Source: Rhodospirillales bacterium
GTDB lineage: Bacteria > Pseudomonadota > Alphaproteobacteria > BOG-932 > Roseiterribacteraceae
Length of the DNA: 43,688 bases
Assembly: GCA_028291345.1 (NCBI GenBank)
Contig: JAQGIF010000232.1
Span: 1 to 43,688 of the forward strand
Direction: 5' to 3'
Below are positions 1 to 10,817 of this stretch, piece after piece (position 1 is the stretch's first letter; each line of letters starts with the position of its first letter). The notes beneath the pieces are model-generated. The model saw nothing but the letters and a program-made list of their open reading frames with translations. It was not told the origin of the DNA and ran no database searches. A program made the position numbers and the translations under genes.

Positions 1-78
1 CGGCCGGGACAGGTCCAGCCGCTTGCGGACCGAGCGCGTGGTGACGAGAACCTCATCGGCATTCAGCATATGCACCAT
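1..78 (-). CDS. Nitroreductase family protein, N-terminal fragment (runs off left edge)
   Basis: Only the first 26 codons are present, reading MVHMLNADEVLVTTRSVRKR and then LDLSRP. This resembles the start of FMN-dependent nitroreductases, where an early Arg-Ser-x-Arg segment contacts the flavin phosphate. The ATG at 78 is chosen because a strong AGGAGG-type ribosome site (84-90) lies five bases upstream of it; the next in-frame ATG (69) is too far from that site. The catalytic domain lies outside the window, so substrate and length are unknown. The family call rests on a short N-terminal match only. Confidence 0.6.
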   Translation of the reverse strand, partial: MVHMLNADEVLVTTRSVRKRLDLSRP

Positions 79-301
79 TATTTCCTCCCTGTTCGACTAT
101 TTCGGCGACCTATGGCGGTAGCCCGTGTTTACACTACGAAATAACTGGCAAACCCCTGCATCTAGTATATAGTAAGAAGATCGTTCGCTCCCGTAGAAAA
201 AGGATGCGGCTATTCCTGTCGGTGAAAGACTTCGCTCACCCAGAATGATCCCGGCTCCGCCAGGCGCCGCAGCAATTTCTTATAGCGTTCGTTCGTCCCA
301 G
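79..301. other. Non-coding stretch between nitroreductase and tandem terminators
   Basis: No coding frame with a ribosome site is seen. An AT-rich patch around 163-178 could hold the leftward nitroreductase promoter or a rightward promoter. The stretch ends at two rightward intrinsic terminators with no rightward protein gene before them, so an untranslated small RNA is possible. No known RNA family was recognised. Confidence 0.4.
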
Positions 302-325
302 CCCCGCCTTGTTGCGGGGTTTTTT
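302..325 (+). terminator. Intrinsic terminator, first of a tandem pair
   Basis: Arms CCCCGC (302-307) and GCGGGG (314-319) enclose a six-base loop and are followed by six T (320-325). It is active only for rightward transcription. Confidence 0.8.
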
Positions 326-337
326 GTGCCCGCCATA

Positions 338-360
338 CCCCGCTCATTGCGGGGTTTTTT
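338..360 (+). terminator. Intrinsic terminator, second of a tandem pair
   Basis: Arms CCCCGC (338-343) and GCGGGG (349-354) enclose a five-base loop and are followed by six T (355-360). Stem and downstream bases (TTTTTTGTGCCCG) are the same as in the first terminator and only the loop differs, which suggests a local duplication. Confidence 0.8.
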
Positions 361-413
361 GTGCCCGGTTGCAATCGTAGTCGGGCTTCCATCAGCGTGA
401 AAGGGTTCTCGCC

Positions 414-1151
<738 letters not shown>

Positions 1152-1160
1152 TACCGGAGC

Positions 1161-1895
1161 ATGATGATTAAAAACCCGCCCCTGCGGGGGCGGGCGCGCC
1201 TCACATTCTGGGCGCACCTCTTCAAGGCGATCACGCGCCAGCACCATACCGAACTGATTCCCATCCTGCGGCCCTTACTGCCGCGGGATGGGGTCATTTT
1301 CGACGTGGGCGCGCATGCCGGCCAAATGGCCAAGCTGTTCGCCCGGATGGCGCCGAACGGCAAAGTCTTCGCATTCGAGCCCGGGGCCTATGCACTCGCC
1401 ATATTGCGGCCGATGGTCTGGCTCAAGGGCAACGGCCGTATCTCCATCGACGCCATCGCCTTTGGAGCGAAGCCCGGCACCTTGAAGCTCAGCACGCCGA
1501 TCAAGCGCTCCGGCAGCCTCGGCTTCGGCCTCAGCCATCTGGGGCATGGGTTGGAAGGCGGCAATGTCTTCAGCCATGACGTCACGGTCGAAACCATCGA
1601 CCACTATGTCGCGAATAAAGGGCTGGACCGGCTCGATCTCATTAAGGCCGATATCGAGGGCTGGGAGATGCAGATGCTGATCGGCGCGACCGAGACTATC
1701 GCCCGCCTGCGGCCAACGGTGTTTCTCGAAGTCGTCGACAGCTATCTCGCCCGCGCCGGCGACAGCCGCGAAGCCTTATGGGCGTTCATGCGCGAACGCG
1801 ACTACAGCCCCCACCGCCTGGCCGTCGGCCTGCCGCCGTTCGACCCGGAGGCAGATGGAGATGTCGTCTGGGTGCCGGCGGAGAAAGCGCCTTAG
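1161..1895 (+). CDS. FkbM family methyltransferase
   Basis: 244 residues with a class I SAM-dependent fold. The SAM-binding loop is IFDVGAHAG at residues 46-54, the acidic strand-2 end is FAFEP near 70-74, and the FkbM motif LIKADIEGWE lies at 160-169. FkbM enzymes usually methylate hydroxyls of sugars, lipids or secondary metabolites; the acceptor here cannot be told. The ATG at 1161 or 1164 is used although the GGAG site (1156-1159) is very close, and codons 5-12 fall inside a terminator-like hairpin, so the start is less sure than the rest. The stop overlaps the convergent amidohydrolase stop by four bases. Confidence 0.85.
   Translation: MMIKNPPLRGRARLTFWAHLFKAITRQHHTELIPILRPLLPRDGVIFDVGAHAGQMAKLFARMAPNGKVFAFEPGAYALAILRPMVWLKGNGRISIDAIAFGAKPGTLKLSTPIKRSGSLGFGLSHLGHGLEGGNVFSHDVTVETIDHYVANKGLDRLDLIKADIEGWEMQMLIGATETIARLRPTVFLEVVDSYLARAGDSREALWAFMRERDYSPHRLAVGLPPFDPEADGDVVWVPAEKAP
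1170..1194 (-). terminator. Leftward terminator-like hairpin inside the FkbM 5' end
   Basis: Arms CCCGCCCC (1175-1182) and GGGGCGGG (1187-1194) with a four-base loop. Read leftward the stem is followed by five T (1174-1170). It could stop leftward (antisense) transcripts. It lies within the first codons of the FkbM gene, so it may also affect that gene's translation. Confidence 0.45.
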
Positions 1896-2992
1896 ACCGT
1901 CAGCCCATACAGATTCGCGACATTGTCGTGGACCATCATCTTGATGTGCTCGTCCGACATGCCCTCGGTCAGCTTCGCCAGAACCTTGGATGAATAGGGC
2001 CAGATCGCGTCGCCGTGGGGGAAGTCATTCGCCCATAGGACGCGGTCCATCGGCAGCAGGTGGGTCATTTGGCCGACCGGATAGTCGTCCTGCAAAGTCA
2101 CATAGACGTTCTGACGAAAATACTCGCTGGGCAGCTTCGGAATCGTGACGTTCTCCATATAGAAATAGCGGTGATAGGAGTTGTCCATGCGCGTCAGGAA
2201 ATGCGGCACCCAGCTGGTGTCGCTCTCCACCGCGACGATCTGCAGCTTTGGGTGGCGCTCGAACACGCCGCCGAAGATGAAGAGCGAGATCACGTCCTGG
2301 TTGCCGCGCACGAAGCGGTGATGGCCGCAGATGTTGGGGCCGCGCGCCTTGCTGCGGACTTCGGTCATCTCGCGCCGGCTGCTCAATATGTGGAAGTTGA
2401 CCGGCAGGTTGAGCTCTTCGCAGGCCGACCAGAACTCGTCATACATCGGATGGTCGTAATCCTCGACCGCCGGCTGGCCAGGCACCATCACCGCCTTATA
2501 GCCCATCACCTTGGCCTGCTGCAGTTCGGCGAGCCCGTCCGCGACGGTACGAAGCGAGATCTGCGCGACGCCGATCAGCCGGTCCGGGTCGCGACTGCAA
2601 TATTCGACCAGCCAGCGATTATAGGCGTCAAGGCAGGCCTTGGCGTAGTCGATGTCAGGATGGCCGTGCAGGAACATGCCGACCGTCGGGAAGATCACTT
2701 CGGCATGCACGCCGTCCTGGTCCTGGACGTCCAGCCGCGTCGCGGAATCGAAGGCGGCCGGATTGACCTCATCCCAGGCCAGTTTCTTGCCGAGCTTTTC
2801 GAGCGGTAGCCCGGCGCCGACCGAGCGGCCATAGCCCATGGTCAGCATGCCCTCGATAACCAAGGCGGCGCCTTGCTCCTCCGTTTCGGTCTCGTACGGG
2901 ATGCGGCTACGGAACTTGGGGTCGATGTCGAGGAATGCGGTCTGCCGCTCGACGACATGGGAATCGGCTGAAATCAGCGTTTTCGGAAGCAT
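1892..2992 (-). CDS. Amidohydrolase family protein (Amidohydro_2, ACMSD-like)
   Basis: 366 residues of the TIM-barrel amidohydrolase-related family that includes decarboxylases such as ACMSD and LigW. The N-terminal metal motif is D-x-H (SADSH, residues 9-12) in place of H-x-H, as in many members. A mid-protein NFHILS supplies a metal-binding histidine, and the C-terminal WANDFPHGD holds the catalytic or metal aspartate. Likely a zinc- or manganese-dependent hydrolase or non-oxidative decarboxylase in the cytoplasm; substrate unknown. It stands alone on its strand with its stop overlapping the FkbM stop. A related but distinct amidohydrolase lies at 33.5-34.6 kb. Confidence 0.85.
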   Translation of the reverse strand: MLPKTLISADSHVVERQTAFLDIDPKFRSRIPYETETEEQGAALVIEGMLTMGYGRSVGAGLPLEKLGKKLAWDEVNPAAFDSATRLDVQDQDGVHAEVIFPTVGMFLHGHPDIDYAKACLDAYNRWLVEYCSRDPDRLIGVAQISLRTVADGLAELQQAKVMGYKAVMVPGQPAVEDYDHPMYDEFWSACEELNLPVNFHILSSRREMTEVRSKARGPNICGHHRFVRGNQDVISLFIFGGVFERHPKLQIVAVESDTSWVPHFLTRMDNSYHRYFYMENVTIPKLPSEYFRQNVYVTLQDDYPVGQMTHLLPMDRVLWANDFPHGDAIWPYSSKVLAKLTEGMSDEHIKMMVHDNVANLYGLTV

Positions 2993-3073
2993 GCTATTCC
3001 CCGGCTAGTTTTGATTTCCGTCAACTTGGGACGGGAGCAGGGCGGAGTCAATTCGTGGTTTGACCCGACACGA

Positions 3074-3564
3074 CTAAAGCGCGAAAACACGCCGCGCTGC
3101 TTCAGCAATCAGGAGGAACAGGCGCATCGGCTGGCTGACGAAACCGCGAAAACCAAGATAGCGATAGAAGCTTGCAGCGGTGTTGTCCTTGGCATCGAGG
3201 ATCAGTGCGAAAACTGCCGGCTCAGACCGCATCGCACGTGCCACGCCATCGACAACAAGGCCGGAGCCGAGCCCTTGTCCTCGAATCGTTCATCGACCGC
3301 TAGACATGCGATGAGCACGGCCGGCAAAAGCGGGTAACGCGGCAGTTTTTTTGGTTTCTCAGCCGGCAGTTCGGTCACGGGCAGGGTTATGGCCGCAAGT
3401 GTGTAGTAGCCGGCGATGAAGCCGGCATCATCGATCGCCAAAAAGCAATTGCTGACCCGGCGTCGGATATCCTGGGAAACGATCTCACGGAAATACCGAT
3501 CGAGCTCTCCTTGGCCGCAAGAAAACCCGGTGCGGACATGCGATCCCAGTGGCTCGGATGCCAA
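3074..3564 (-). pseudogene. Frameshifted GNAT toxin (TacT-like)
   Basis: The first frame starts at a TTG (3564) and encodes a TacT-like N-terminal half (FSCGQGELDRYFRE, then LACLAVDERFE-like core) but ends early in the 3.20-kb region. A second frame restores the C-terminal half (GSGLVVDGVARAMRSE, LILDAKDNTAASFYRYLGF) to a TAG at 3074-3076. The frames join near 3275-3282, where GAGGACAAGGGC reads as if one G were lost from the expected E-G-Q-G-L-G acetyl-CoA loop. Intact TacT toxins acetylate aminoacyl-tRNA and block translation. This copy should be inactive unless the shift is a sequencing error or is bypassed. It follows the antitoxin in the same frame, four codons after its stop. Confidence 0.75.
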
Positions 3565-3573
3565 AGAGGGCGG

Positions 3574-3861
3574 TCAACGGGAAGTTTTGATCAGTCGCTT
3601 GTAGCGGCCAATGGCGCGTTCCATGCTAGCCGTCAGCGGGGGCGGATGCAGGATCGATTCTGCGATCCCCCGCTGATCCTCAACTGCAAGGCGAACAATA
3701 TGCGTCTCCTCGATGGCTTTTTGAGCCATGGTCAAGGCGGAATCGATGACGAAGTCGCTGACGCTTCTGCCCTGAAGTTCGGCGGCACGTTTTACTATCA
3801 GCAGAGCATCAGGCGCGATCCGCCCTTCGATGCGGGCCGTTCGACTAGGTTTTTGCGGCAT
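3574..3861 (-). CDS. DUF1778 / TacA-type antitoxin
   Basis: 95 residues with an N-terminal ribbon-helix-helix DNA-binding segment (RTARIEGRIAPDALLIVKRA, then QGRSVSDFVIDSAL) and a C-terminal tail that in this family wraps the GNAT toxin. The ATG at 3861 is chosen over an upstream in-frame start because AGGAG lies eight bases before it. It is the first gene of the pair. Antitoxins of this type repress their own promoter, and a small dyad (TCATG-4-CATGA, 3919-3932) lies upstream and might take part. Its toxin partner is frameshifted, so the antitoxin appears to have outlived it. Confidence 0.8.
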   Translation of the reverse strand: MPQKPSRTARIEGRIAPDALLIVKRAAELQGRSVSDFVIDSALTMAQKAIEETHIVRLAVEDQRGIAESILHPPPLTASMERAIGRYKRLIKTSR

Positions 3862-3990
3862 CGTTGTTCTCCTCATTGATCGCTGTCCGGGTTTCTACCG
3901 GAAATATCAATTATAGTTTCATGATGACATGAGGCCGCACGCCTGCGTCTCATGGTGGCGCGTAGCGGGCTTGTCGACTATATCCAGCCC

Positions 3991-4632
3991 ATGACCAAGT
4001 CAGCCGCACGCTCCAACCGGCCTCTTTTGATCCTGATGGTCGCGATGATGGCAATCGTCGCCGTCGCCGTCGTCGTGATGTGGCACATCGTTGCCAGCGG
4101 ACCGCGCGACCCCGGCTTCGCCGGCGCCTCGCCATCGATCGGCGGGGCGTTCTCGCTGACCGACCAGACCGGAGCGGCGGTGACCGACAGGACCTATGAC
4201 GGTTCCTACCGCCTCATCTATTTCGGCTACACCTTCTGTCCAGATGCCTGCCCGACCGAACTCCAGGTGATGGCGCAGGCTATCGAGGCGATGGGCCCGG
4301 CGGGTGATAAGGTCCAGCCGATTTTCATCACCATCGATCCGGCGCGCGATACGGCTACGCAGCTTGCCGGCTATGTCCCGCTGTTCGACAAAAGGCTGGT
4401 CGGGCTCACCGGCACGCCCGAGCAGATTGCGGCAGCCGCCAAGGCCTATAAGGTCTATTACGCGAAAGCAGACCCGCCGGGCGTCGATACCAAATCCTAC
4501 GGCATGAACCATTCGTCCTTTGTCTATCTGATGGACCCCAAGGGAAAGTTCCTGACGGTGTTTTCCAGCGACACGGACAGCGACAAGATGGCGGCAGAAA
4601 TCCGCCGTTACATGACGGAGTCCGCAGGCTAG
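3991..4632 (+). CDS. SCO family protein (Sco1/SenC copper chaperone)
   Basis: 213 residues. One membrane anchor (about residues 11-32) is followed by a periplasmic thioredoxin-like domain. The copper-binding motif CPDAC is at 83-87 and the third ligand is His174 in GMNHSSF, so all three ligands of active Sco proteins are present. Sco proteins deliver copper to the CuA site of cytochrome c oxidase. No oxidase genes lie nearby. The ATG at 3991 is chosen because it directly precedes the basic N-terminus and the anchor; the longer open frame from 3952 adds an unlikely leader. Confidence 0.88.
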   Translation: MTKSAARSNRPLLILMVAMMAIVAVAVVVMWHIVASGPRDPGFAGASPSIGGAFSLTDQTGAAVTDRTYDGSYRLIYFGYTFCPDACPTELQVMAQAIEAMGPAGDKVQPIFITIDPARDTATQLAGYVPLFDKRLVGLTGTPEQIAAAAKAYKVYYAKADPPGVDTKSYGMNHSSFVYLMDPKGKFLTVFSSDTDSDKMAAEIRRYMTESAG

Positions 4633-4755
4633 GCCAGCCGTCGCTGCTTGAGGCGAAATGCCTCTGGGCAGTAGCTCGTTCGTCAGGATTTCTGTGCTAC
4701 CTTGCCCTAAGGCCTCGCAGGTAGATTTCTCATGATTGCGCAGGGATGACCATTG

Positions 4756-7260
4756 ATGAGCGAAGACCGCAAACAGCCGATGTCGCCGAGCAGCAGGATC
4801 GCTTCGCGCATCGCTTTGCCCGCGCAGGACGAGGACATCGCGTCGATCCGGCGCGCGCTGATCGCCAAGCTGACCTACGCGGTTGGCAAGGACCCGACCG
4901 TCGCGATGGATCGCGACTGGTTCATCGCTACGGCCCTGGTGGCGCGCGACCGGATGGTCGATCGCTGGATGCCTTCGACCCGCGAGACCTACGCGAAGGA
5001 CCGCAAGCGCGTTTACTACCTGTCTCTCGAATTCCTGATCGGCCGCCTGCTGATGGATTCGCTCAGCAATCTCGGCCTGACCGATGTCATGCGGTCGGCG
5101 CTAGGCGAGCTTGGCGTCGATCTCGACCGGCTGCGTCAGATCGAGCCGGACGCGGCGCTGGGCAATGGAGGCCTGGGCCGGCTGGCCGCCTGTTTCCTGG
5201 AGAGCATGGCGACTTTGTCGATCTCCAGTTACGGCTATGGCATCCGCTATAATCACGGCATGTTCCGCCAGGTCATTCGAGACGGGTGGCAGCGCGAATA
5301 TCCGGAGAACTGGCTGTCCTTTGGCAACCCGTGGGAGTTTGAACGGCCAGAAGTCAGCCATATGATCGGCTTCGGCGGGACCGTCGAGGAGATCGCCGAG
5401 GCCGATGGCGTAACGCGTCACATCTGGAAACCGGCGGAGATGGTCGAGGCGATCGCCTATGACACGCCGGTCGTGGGCTGGCGCGGGCGTCATGTGAACA
5501 CGTTGCGCCTGTGGTCGGCACGGGCGCCAGACCCTCTGCGGCTCGACGCGTTCAACAGCGGCGATCATGTCGGCGCTCTCGCGAACCGCGCCCGAGCCAA
5601 CGCCATCAGCCAGGTGCTTTACCCGTCCGACGCGACGCCGGCCGGCCAGGAATTGCGCCTGCGGCAGGAGTTCTTCTTCTCGTCGGCCTCGCTTCACGAC
5701 CTTCTATATCGGCACAGCCATGAATATGGCGATATCCGCACGCTAGCGGATCATGTCTCGATCCAGCTCAACGACACTCATCCGGCCATCGTTGTCGCCG
5801 AGCTGATGCGCCTTTTGATCGACACCCATGACATTCCGTGGGACGAGGCCTGGGACATCACGGTCGCCGCGACCTCCTATACCAATCACACTCTGCTGCC
5901 CGAGGCGTTGGAGAACTGGCCGGTCTATCTGATGGAGCGGATGTTGCCGCGCCAGATGCAGATCATCTATCTGATCAATGCCCGCCATCTGGATATGCTG
6001 CGGGCGAACGGCCATAGCGACGAGCGGCTGCTGTCGTCGGTTTCGCTGATCGGCGAGGATGGCGGCCGGAAGGTGCGCATGGGCAGTCTCGCCTTCCTGG
6101 GTTCGCATAAGGTCAATGGCGTGTCGGCGCTGCACACCGACCTGATGCGCCGGACGATTTTTCGTGACCTGCACACGCTTTATCCCGACCGCATCGTCAA
6201 CAAGACCAATGGGATCACGTTCCGCCGTTGGCTGTTCGAGGCCAACCCCGGCCTGACCGGCTTGCTGACCGATGTCATCGGACCGCGGGTGCTGGACGAC
6301 GTGGACGCGATTCAGACGCTTGCGATGAGCGCGGATGATACCGGGCTGCATGACCGGCTGTTCGATATCCGCCGCGCCAACAAGGTGTTTCTGTCAAACC
6401 TGATTCAGCAGCGGCAGAATATCATCGTCGATCCCGACGCCCTGTTCGATGTCCATATCAAGCGGATCCATGAATATAAGCGCCAGCTGCTGAATATCCT
6501 TGAGACGATATCGCTGTATGAATCGATGCGCGCCCAGCCGACGCGCGAATGGGTTCCCCGGGTAAAGATATTCTCCGGCAAGGCCGCCGCCAGCTATCAG
6601 CGGGCCAAGCTGATTATCAAGCTGATCCACGATGTTGCGCGGGTCGTAAACAGCGACCCAACCCTGCACGGACTTCTGAAGGTAGTCTTCATCCCCGATT
6701 ACAATGTCAGCCGCGCCGAACGAATCATCCCCGCAGCGGACTTGTCGGAGCAGATTTCCACCGCCGGGATGGAGGCCTCTGGTACCGGTAATATGAAGCT
6801 GGCGCTCAATGGTGCGCTGACCATCGGTACGCTGGACGGCGCGAACGTCGAGATTTTGGAGCGGGTCGGGGCCGACAATATCTTCATCTTCGGCCTGACG
6901 GCGGATGAGGTCGAGACGCGCCGGCAGGGGGGAATCGACGCGCAACAGTTTATCGATGGATCAAGCGACCTGCGCGGCGTGTTAGACGCGGTGGGTTCCG
7001 GCGTTTTCTCATCGGACGAGCCCGATCGCTACCGCCAACTGGTCGAGGACATCACGCATCATGACTACTTCATGGTCAGCGCCGATTTCGACAGCTATTC
7101 CACGACCCAGCGCAAAGTTGCGGCGCTATGGCGGGACAAGCACGCCTGGTGGAGGTCCAGCGTGCTGAACACCGCCAATGTCGGCTGGTTCTCCTCCGAT
7201 CGCGCGATTCGGGAATATTGCGACGATATCTGGAACGTGCCCGTTCCGGGGCGTGGATGA
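4756..7260 (+). CDS. glgP: Glycogen/starch/alpha-glucan phosphorylase
   Basis: 834 residues, full length for the GT35 family. It releases glucose-1-phosphate from non-reducing ends of glycogen using pyridoxal phosphate. The PLP lysine is Lys681 within [15 protein letters not shown]. Other family marks are the N-terminal [35 protein letters not shown] and IHEYKRQ. The ATG at 4756 is used rather than the TTG one codon earlier. It is the first gene of the glycogen operon, and glgB begins four bases after its stop. A roughly 120-base leader (4633-4755) should hold the operon promoter, which I could not place. Confidence 0.96.
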   Translation: MSEDRKQPMSPSSRIASRIALPAQDEDIASIRRALIAKLTYAVGKDPTVAMDRDWFIATALVARDRMVDRWMPSTRETYAKDRKRVYYLSLEFLIGRLLMDSLSNLGLTDVMRSALGELGVDLDRLRQIEPDAALGNGGLGRLAACFLESMATLSISSYGYGIRYNHGMFRQVIRDGWQREYPENWLSFGNPWEFERPEVSHMIGFGGTVEEIAEADGVTRHIWKPAEMVEAIAYDTPVVGWRGRHVNTLRLWSARAPDPLRLDAFNSGDHVGALANRARANAISQVLYPSDATPAGQELRLRQEFFFSSASLHDLLYRHSHEYGDIRTLADHVSIQLNDTHPAIVVAELMRLLIDTHDIPWDEAWDITVAATSYTNHTLLPEALENWPVYLMERMLPRQMQIIYLINARHLDMLRANGHSDERLLSSVSLIGEDGGRKVRMGSLAFLGSHKVNGVSALHTDLMRRTIFRDLHTLYPDRIVNKTNGITFRRWLFEANPGLTGLLTDVIGPRVLDDVDAIQTLAMSADDTGLHDRLFDIRRANKVFLSNLIQQRQNIIVDPDALFDVHIKRIHEYKRQLLNILETISLYESMRAQPTREWVPRVKIFSGKAAASYQRAKLIIKLIHDVARVVNSDPTLHGLLKVVFIPDYNVSRAERIIPAADLSEQISTAGMEASGTGNMKLALNGALTIGTLDGANVEILERVGADNIFIFGLTADEVETRRQGGIDAQQFIDGSSDLRGVLDAVGSGVFSSDEPDRYRQLVEDITHHDYFMVSADFDSYSTTQRKVAALWRDKHAWWRSSVLNTANVGWFSSDRAIREYCDDIWNVPVPGRG

Positions 7261-7264
7261 TCCC

Positions 7265-9469
7265 ATGACCTCCCGCGAGGCGTGGCGGGCGGGCGACGGC
7301 GATGTTGCCGCGATCATTGCCGCCCGGCATGCCGACCCGTTTTCTGTCCTCGGGCTGCACCAGACCGCCGAGGGACTTGTATTGCGCGCTTTCGTGCCGG
7401 GTGCATGGGAATTGCGCGCGGAAAACGGCGCTGGCGAAACGATCGTCAATCTCGTACGCCGCCACGACGACGGCTTTTTCGAAGCCAGGGTGGGGGACCG
7501 CAGCGAGCGTTTCACCTATCGCCTGGTGGCATCCAATATCGGCGGATCGTGGACACTGCACGATCCCTACATGTTCGGGCCGGTGCTCGGCCCGATGGAC
7601 GATCACCTGCTGGTCGAAGGCACGCACAAGCATCTGTATGAACGATTCGGCGCGCATCCGATGGCGATCGACGGCGTCGAGGGCGTGCATTTCGCGGTAT
7701 GGGCGCCCAACGCGCGGCGCGTTTCCGTCGTCGGCGATTTCAACGCCTGGGACGGCCGGCGTCACCAGATGCGCAAGCGGGTCGATAGCGGGCTTTGGGA
7801 GATATTCGCGCCCGATATCGGCGAAGGCACGGTGTATAAATTCGAGATCGTCGGACCCGACGGGGTCGTTCTGCCGCTGAAGGCCGACCCGCTGGGTTTC
7901 GCCTCAGAGATGCGCCCGTCGACCGCGTCGGTGGTGGCGCGGACCGACCGGTTCGAATGGACGGATGCGGATTATCTGGCCGGTCGCGCGGCAGCCGTCG
8001 CGCGCCGCGAACCGATCACAATCTATGAGGTCCATCTGGGCTCGTGGCGGAAAGGTCATGACGGCGCCTATTTGACCTATGACGAGATCGCCGACCAGTT
8101 GATCCCTTACGCGAAGGATATGGGCTTCACCCATATCGAGCTTATGCCGGTGAACGAGCATCCGCTGGACGACAGCTGGGGTTATCAGCCGATCGGATTG
8201 TTCGCGCCGACATCCCGTCACGGCAGCCCGGCCGGCTTCGCGCGTTTCGTTGATCGAGCGCACGCGGCGGGACTGGGCATCATCGTCGATTGGGTGCCGG
8301 CGCATTTCCCGACCGACGCGCATGGGTTGGCGCGTTTCGACGGCACGCCGCTTTACGAAGATGCCGATCCGCGCCGCGGTTTCCATCCGCAATGGAACAC
8401 CGCGATCTATGATTTCGGCCGGCGCGAGGTCATGAACTTTCTGACGGCAAGCGCGCTTTATTGGCTGGACCGGTACCATATCGATGGGCTGCGGGTCGAT
8501 GCCGTCGCGTCGATGTTGCAGCTCGACTTTGCCCGCAAGCCGGGGGAATGGGCGCGCAACGTCAAGGGGGGCAACGAAAATCTCGAGGCGATCGCCTTGC
8601 TGCAGCGGGTCAATATCCTGGCCTATGGCGAGCATCCCGGCGCCTTGATGATCGCGGAGGATTCGACTGCTTGGAAGGGCGTATGCAAGCCGGTCCATGA
8701 AGGCGGGCTAGGCTTCGGGTTCAAATGGAACCTGGGCTGGATGCACGACACGCTCGATTATCTGTCGCTCGATCCGATTCACCGGCGCTGGCATCACAAC
8801 GAGTTGACCTTCGGCCTGCTCTACGCCTTCACCGAGAATTTCATCCTGCCGCTGTCGCATGACGAAGTTGTGTACGGAAAGCGTTCCATTGTCGGGCGGT
8901 TTCCCGGCGACGAGTGGCAGCGCTTCGCCACCTTGCGGGCCTATTACGCCTTCATGTGGGCGTTTCCGGGCAAGAAGCTGCTGTTTATGGGCCAGGAATT
9001 CGGCCAGGTGAACGAGTGGGATTTTCATCGCGCGCTCGACTGGCATCTTCTCGACTACAAGTTCCATCAGGGCGTGCGCGATTGCGTGCGCGATCTCAAT
9101 CGCCTGTACCGCTCCGAACCGGCGCTTCATGCCCGCGATTGCGAGAGCGAAGGTTTCCGCTGGATCGTGGTGGATGACGCGCCGCAGTCGGTCTATGCCT
9201 GGATCAGACTGGGTGAGCCGGAAGATTTGCCGGTCGTTATGATATCGAATTTCACACCGGTGCCGCGTGAAGACTATCGTATCGGCTTGCCGCAAACCGG
9301 GATTTGGCGGGAGGTCATGAACACGGACGCGACGCTCTATGGCGGCTCGGGTGTCGGGAATTTGGGCGCGGTGCGTGCATCCGCCATGCCGTCACATGGA
9401 TTTCCGGCCTCTGCCTCGCTGACGCTTCCGCCCCTTGCGACCGTCTATCTACGGCTCGATTCCAGATAA
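7265..9469 (+). CDS. glgB: 1,4-alpha-glucan branching enzyme
   Basis: 734 residues, GH13. It forms alpha-1,6 branches in glycogen. An N-terminal carbohydrate-binding region ([20 protein letters not shown]) precedes the catalytic barrel. The nucleophile is Asp412 (GLRVDAV), the acid/base Glu465 (IAEDSTAW) and the third carboxylate Asp533 (LSHDEV). The ATG at 7265 is chosen because it follows the glgP stop by four bases; longer in-frame starts would lie inside glgP. The second gene of the glg operon. Confidence 0.96.
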   Translation: MTSREAWRAGDGDVAAIIAARHADPFSVLGLHQTAEGLVLRAFVPGAWELRAENGAGETIVNLVRRHDDGFFEARVGDRSERFTYRLVASNIGGSWTLHDPYMFGPVLGPMDDHLLVEGTHKHLYERFGAHPMAIDGVEGVHFAVWAPNARRVSVVGDFNAWDGRRHQMRKRVDSGLWEIFAPDIGEGTVYKFEIVGPDGVVLPLKADPLGFASEMRPSTASVVARTDRFEWTDADYLAGRAAAVARREPITIYEVHLGSWRKGHDGAYLTYDEIADQLIPYAKDMGFTHIELMPVNEHPLDDSWGYQPIGLFAPTSRHGSPAGFARFVDRAHAAGLGIIVDWVPAHFPTDAHGLARFDGTPLYEDADPRRGFHPQWNTAIYDFGRREVMNFLTASALYWLDRYHIDGLRVDAVASMLQLDFARKPGEWARNVKGGNENLEAIALLQRVNILAYGEHPGALMIAEDSTAWKGVCKPVHEGGLGFGFKWNLGWMHDTLDYLSLDPIHRRWHHNELTFGLLYAFTENFILPLSHDEVVYGKRSIVGRFPGDEWQRFATLRAYYAFMWAFPGKKLLFMGQEFGQVNEWDFHRALDWHLLDYKFHQGVRDCVRDLNRLYRSEPALHARDCESEGFRWIVVDDAPQSVYAWIRLGEPEDLPVVMISNFTPVPREDYRIGLPQTGIWREVMNTDATLYGGSGVGNLGAVRASAMPSHGFPASASLTLPPLATVYLRLDSR

Positions 9470-9533
9470 TGCCGCTTGCCTGAGGAAGCGCTATAGGTTT
9501 TATTTAAAACAACCCCTTAGAGGACGAGGTCAT

Positions 9534-10817
9534 ATGCCGACGCCCCCAATTCCCGGTGGTGCCAGTTCCGGCGGTCCACTTGCGCGCCACGCAATGGCCT
9601 ATGTTCTAGCCGGCGGGCGCGGCACGCGGCTAATGGAATTGACCGATACGCGGGCAAAGCCGGCGGTCTATTTTGGCGGCAAGCTCAGGATCATCGATTT
9701 CGCCCTGTCCAACGCGCTGAATTCCGGTATCCGGCGCATTGCCGTGGCGACACAATACAAGGCGCACAGCCTGATCCGGCATCTACAATATGGGTGGAAT
9801 TTCTTCAGGCCGGAACGAAACGAAAGCTTCGACATATTGCCGGCCAGCCAGCGTGTGTCCGAGCAGCAATGGTATGTCGGCACCGCCGACGCGGTGTACC
9901 AGAATATCGACATCATCGAGGCGCACGCACCCCGCCATATCGTTATTCTTGCCGGTGATCACATCTATAAGATGGATTACGAGCAGATGCTTCAGCAGCA
10001 TGTCGAAAGTGGCGCCGATGTCACGGTCGGCTGCGTCGGGGTGCCTATCGCCGAGGCGTCCGGGTTCGGCGTGATGCATGTCGACACGAAGGACCGCATC
10101 CTGGCTTTTCTCGAAAAGCCGGCCGAGCCGCCACCCATGCCGGGTAATCCCGACATGTCGTTAGCCAGTATGGGTATCTATGTGTTCGAAACGAACTTCC
10201 TGTTCGACGAGTTGCGCCGCGATGCGGCCGATCCGGAATCGGAGCATGATTTCGGAAAGAACATCATTCCCAGAATCGTCGAGGCCGGTAAGGCGGTGGC
10301 CCACCCGTTCGAACGGTCCTGCATCCGCGGCGCGAACGAGAAATCGGCCTATTGGCGCGATGTCGGGACGCTCGATGCCTATTACGCGGCGAATATCGAT
10401 CTGACGGATGTGGTGCCGGAATTGGACATATACGATCACGACTGGCCGATCTGGACCTATAGCGCGATGGCGGCGCCGGCGAAATTCGTCCATGACGAGC
10501 CGGGGCGCCGCGGCATCGCGATATCGTCGGTCGTCGCGGGCGGCTGCATCGTATCGGGGGCATCGTTACGCAAGTCGCTACTGTTCACCGGCGTCCGCGT
10601 GCATTCCTATGCCAGCGTCGAAGGCGCGGTCATCCTGCCCGATGTCGAAATCGGACGGTCGGCGCGGCTGCGCAACGTGATCATCGAGCGCGGCGTCAGG
10701 ATCCCCGAGGGGCTGCAGGTCGGCTGGGATCCGGAATTCGACGCGCAGAGATTTCGCATGACCAGCAAAGGCATCTGCCTGATCAACCAGCGGATGATCG
10801 ACCGGCTGGGGCAATGA
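9534..10817 (+). CDS. glgC: Glucose-1-phosphate adenylyltransferase (ADP-glucose pyrophosphorylase)
   Basis: 427 residues. It makes ADP-glucose from ATP and glucose-1-phosphate, the committed and usually allosteric step of bacterial glycogen synthesis. The nucleotide-binding motif [12 protein letters not shown] is near the N-terminus, followed by [20 protein letters not shown] and a C-terminal left-handed beta-helix region ([24 protein letters not shown]). The ATG at 9534 has GAGG nine bases upstream; the open frame from 9435 would overlap glgB. The 64-base glgB-glgC gap is the largest in the operon. The stop overlaps the glgA start (ATGA). Confidence 0.96.
   Translation: MPTPPIPGGASSGGPLARHAMAYVLAGGRGTRLMELTDTRAKPAVYFGGKLRIIDFALSNALNSGIRRIAVATQYKAHSLIRHLQYGWNFFRPERNESFDILPASQRVSEQQWYVGTADAVYQNIDIIEAHAPRHIVILAGDHIYKMDYEQMLQQHVESGADVTVGCVGVPIAEASGFGVMHVDTKDRILAFLEKPAEPPPMPGNPDMSLASMGIYVFETNFLFDELRRDAADPESEHDFGKNIIPRIVEAGKAVAHPFERSCIRGANEKSAYWRDVGTLDAYYAANIDLTDVVPELDIYDHDWPIWTYSAMAAPAKFVHDEPGRRGIAISSVVAGGCIVSGASLRKSLLFTGVRVHSYASVEGAVILPDVEIGRSARLRNVIIERGVRIPEGLQVGWDPEFDAQRFRMTSKGICLINQRMIDRLGQ

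Noticed and set aside
146-160. Sigma-54-like promoter TGGCA-n-TGCA
   Set aside because: The spacing between GG and GC is nine bases; sigma-54 promoters need ten, and the intervening bases do not match.
3011-3337. A 108-codon rightward frame opposite the GNAT relic
   Set aside because: It is the complement of the conserved C-terminal GNAT motifs and has no family of its own.
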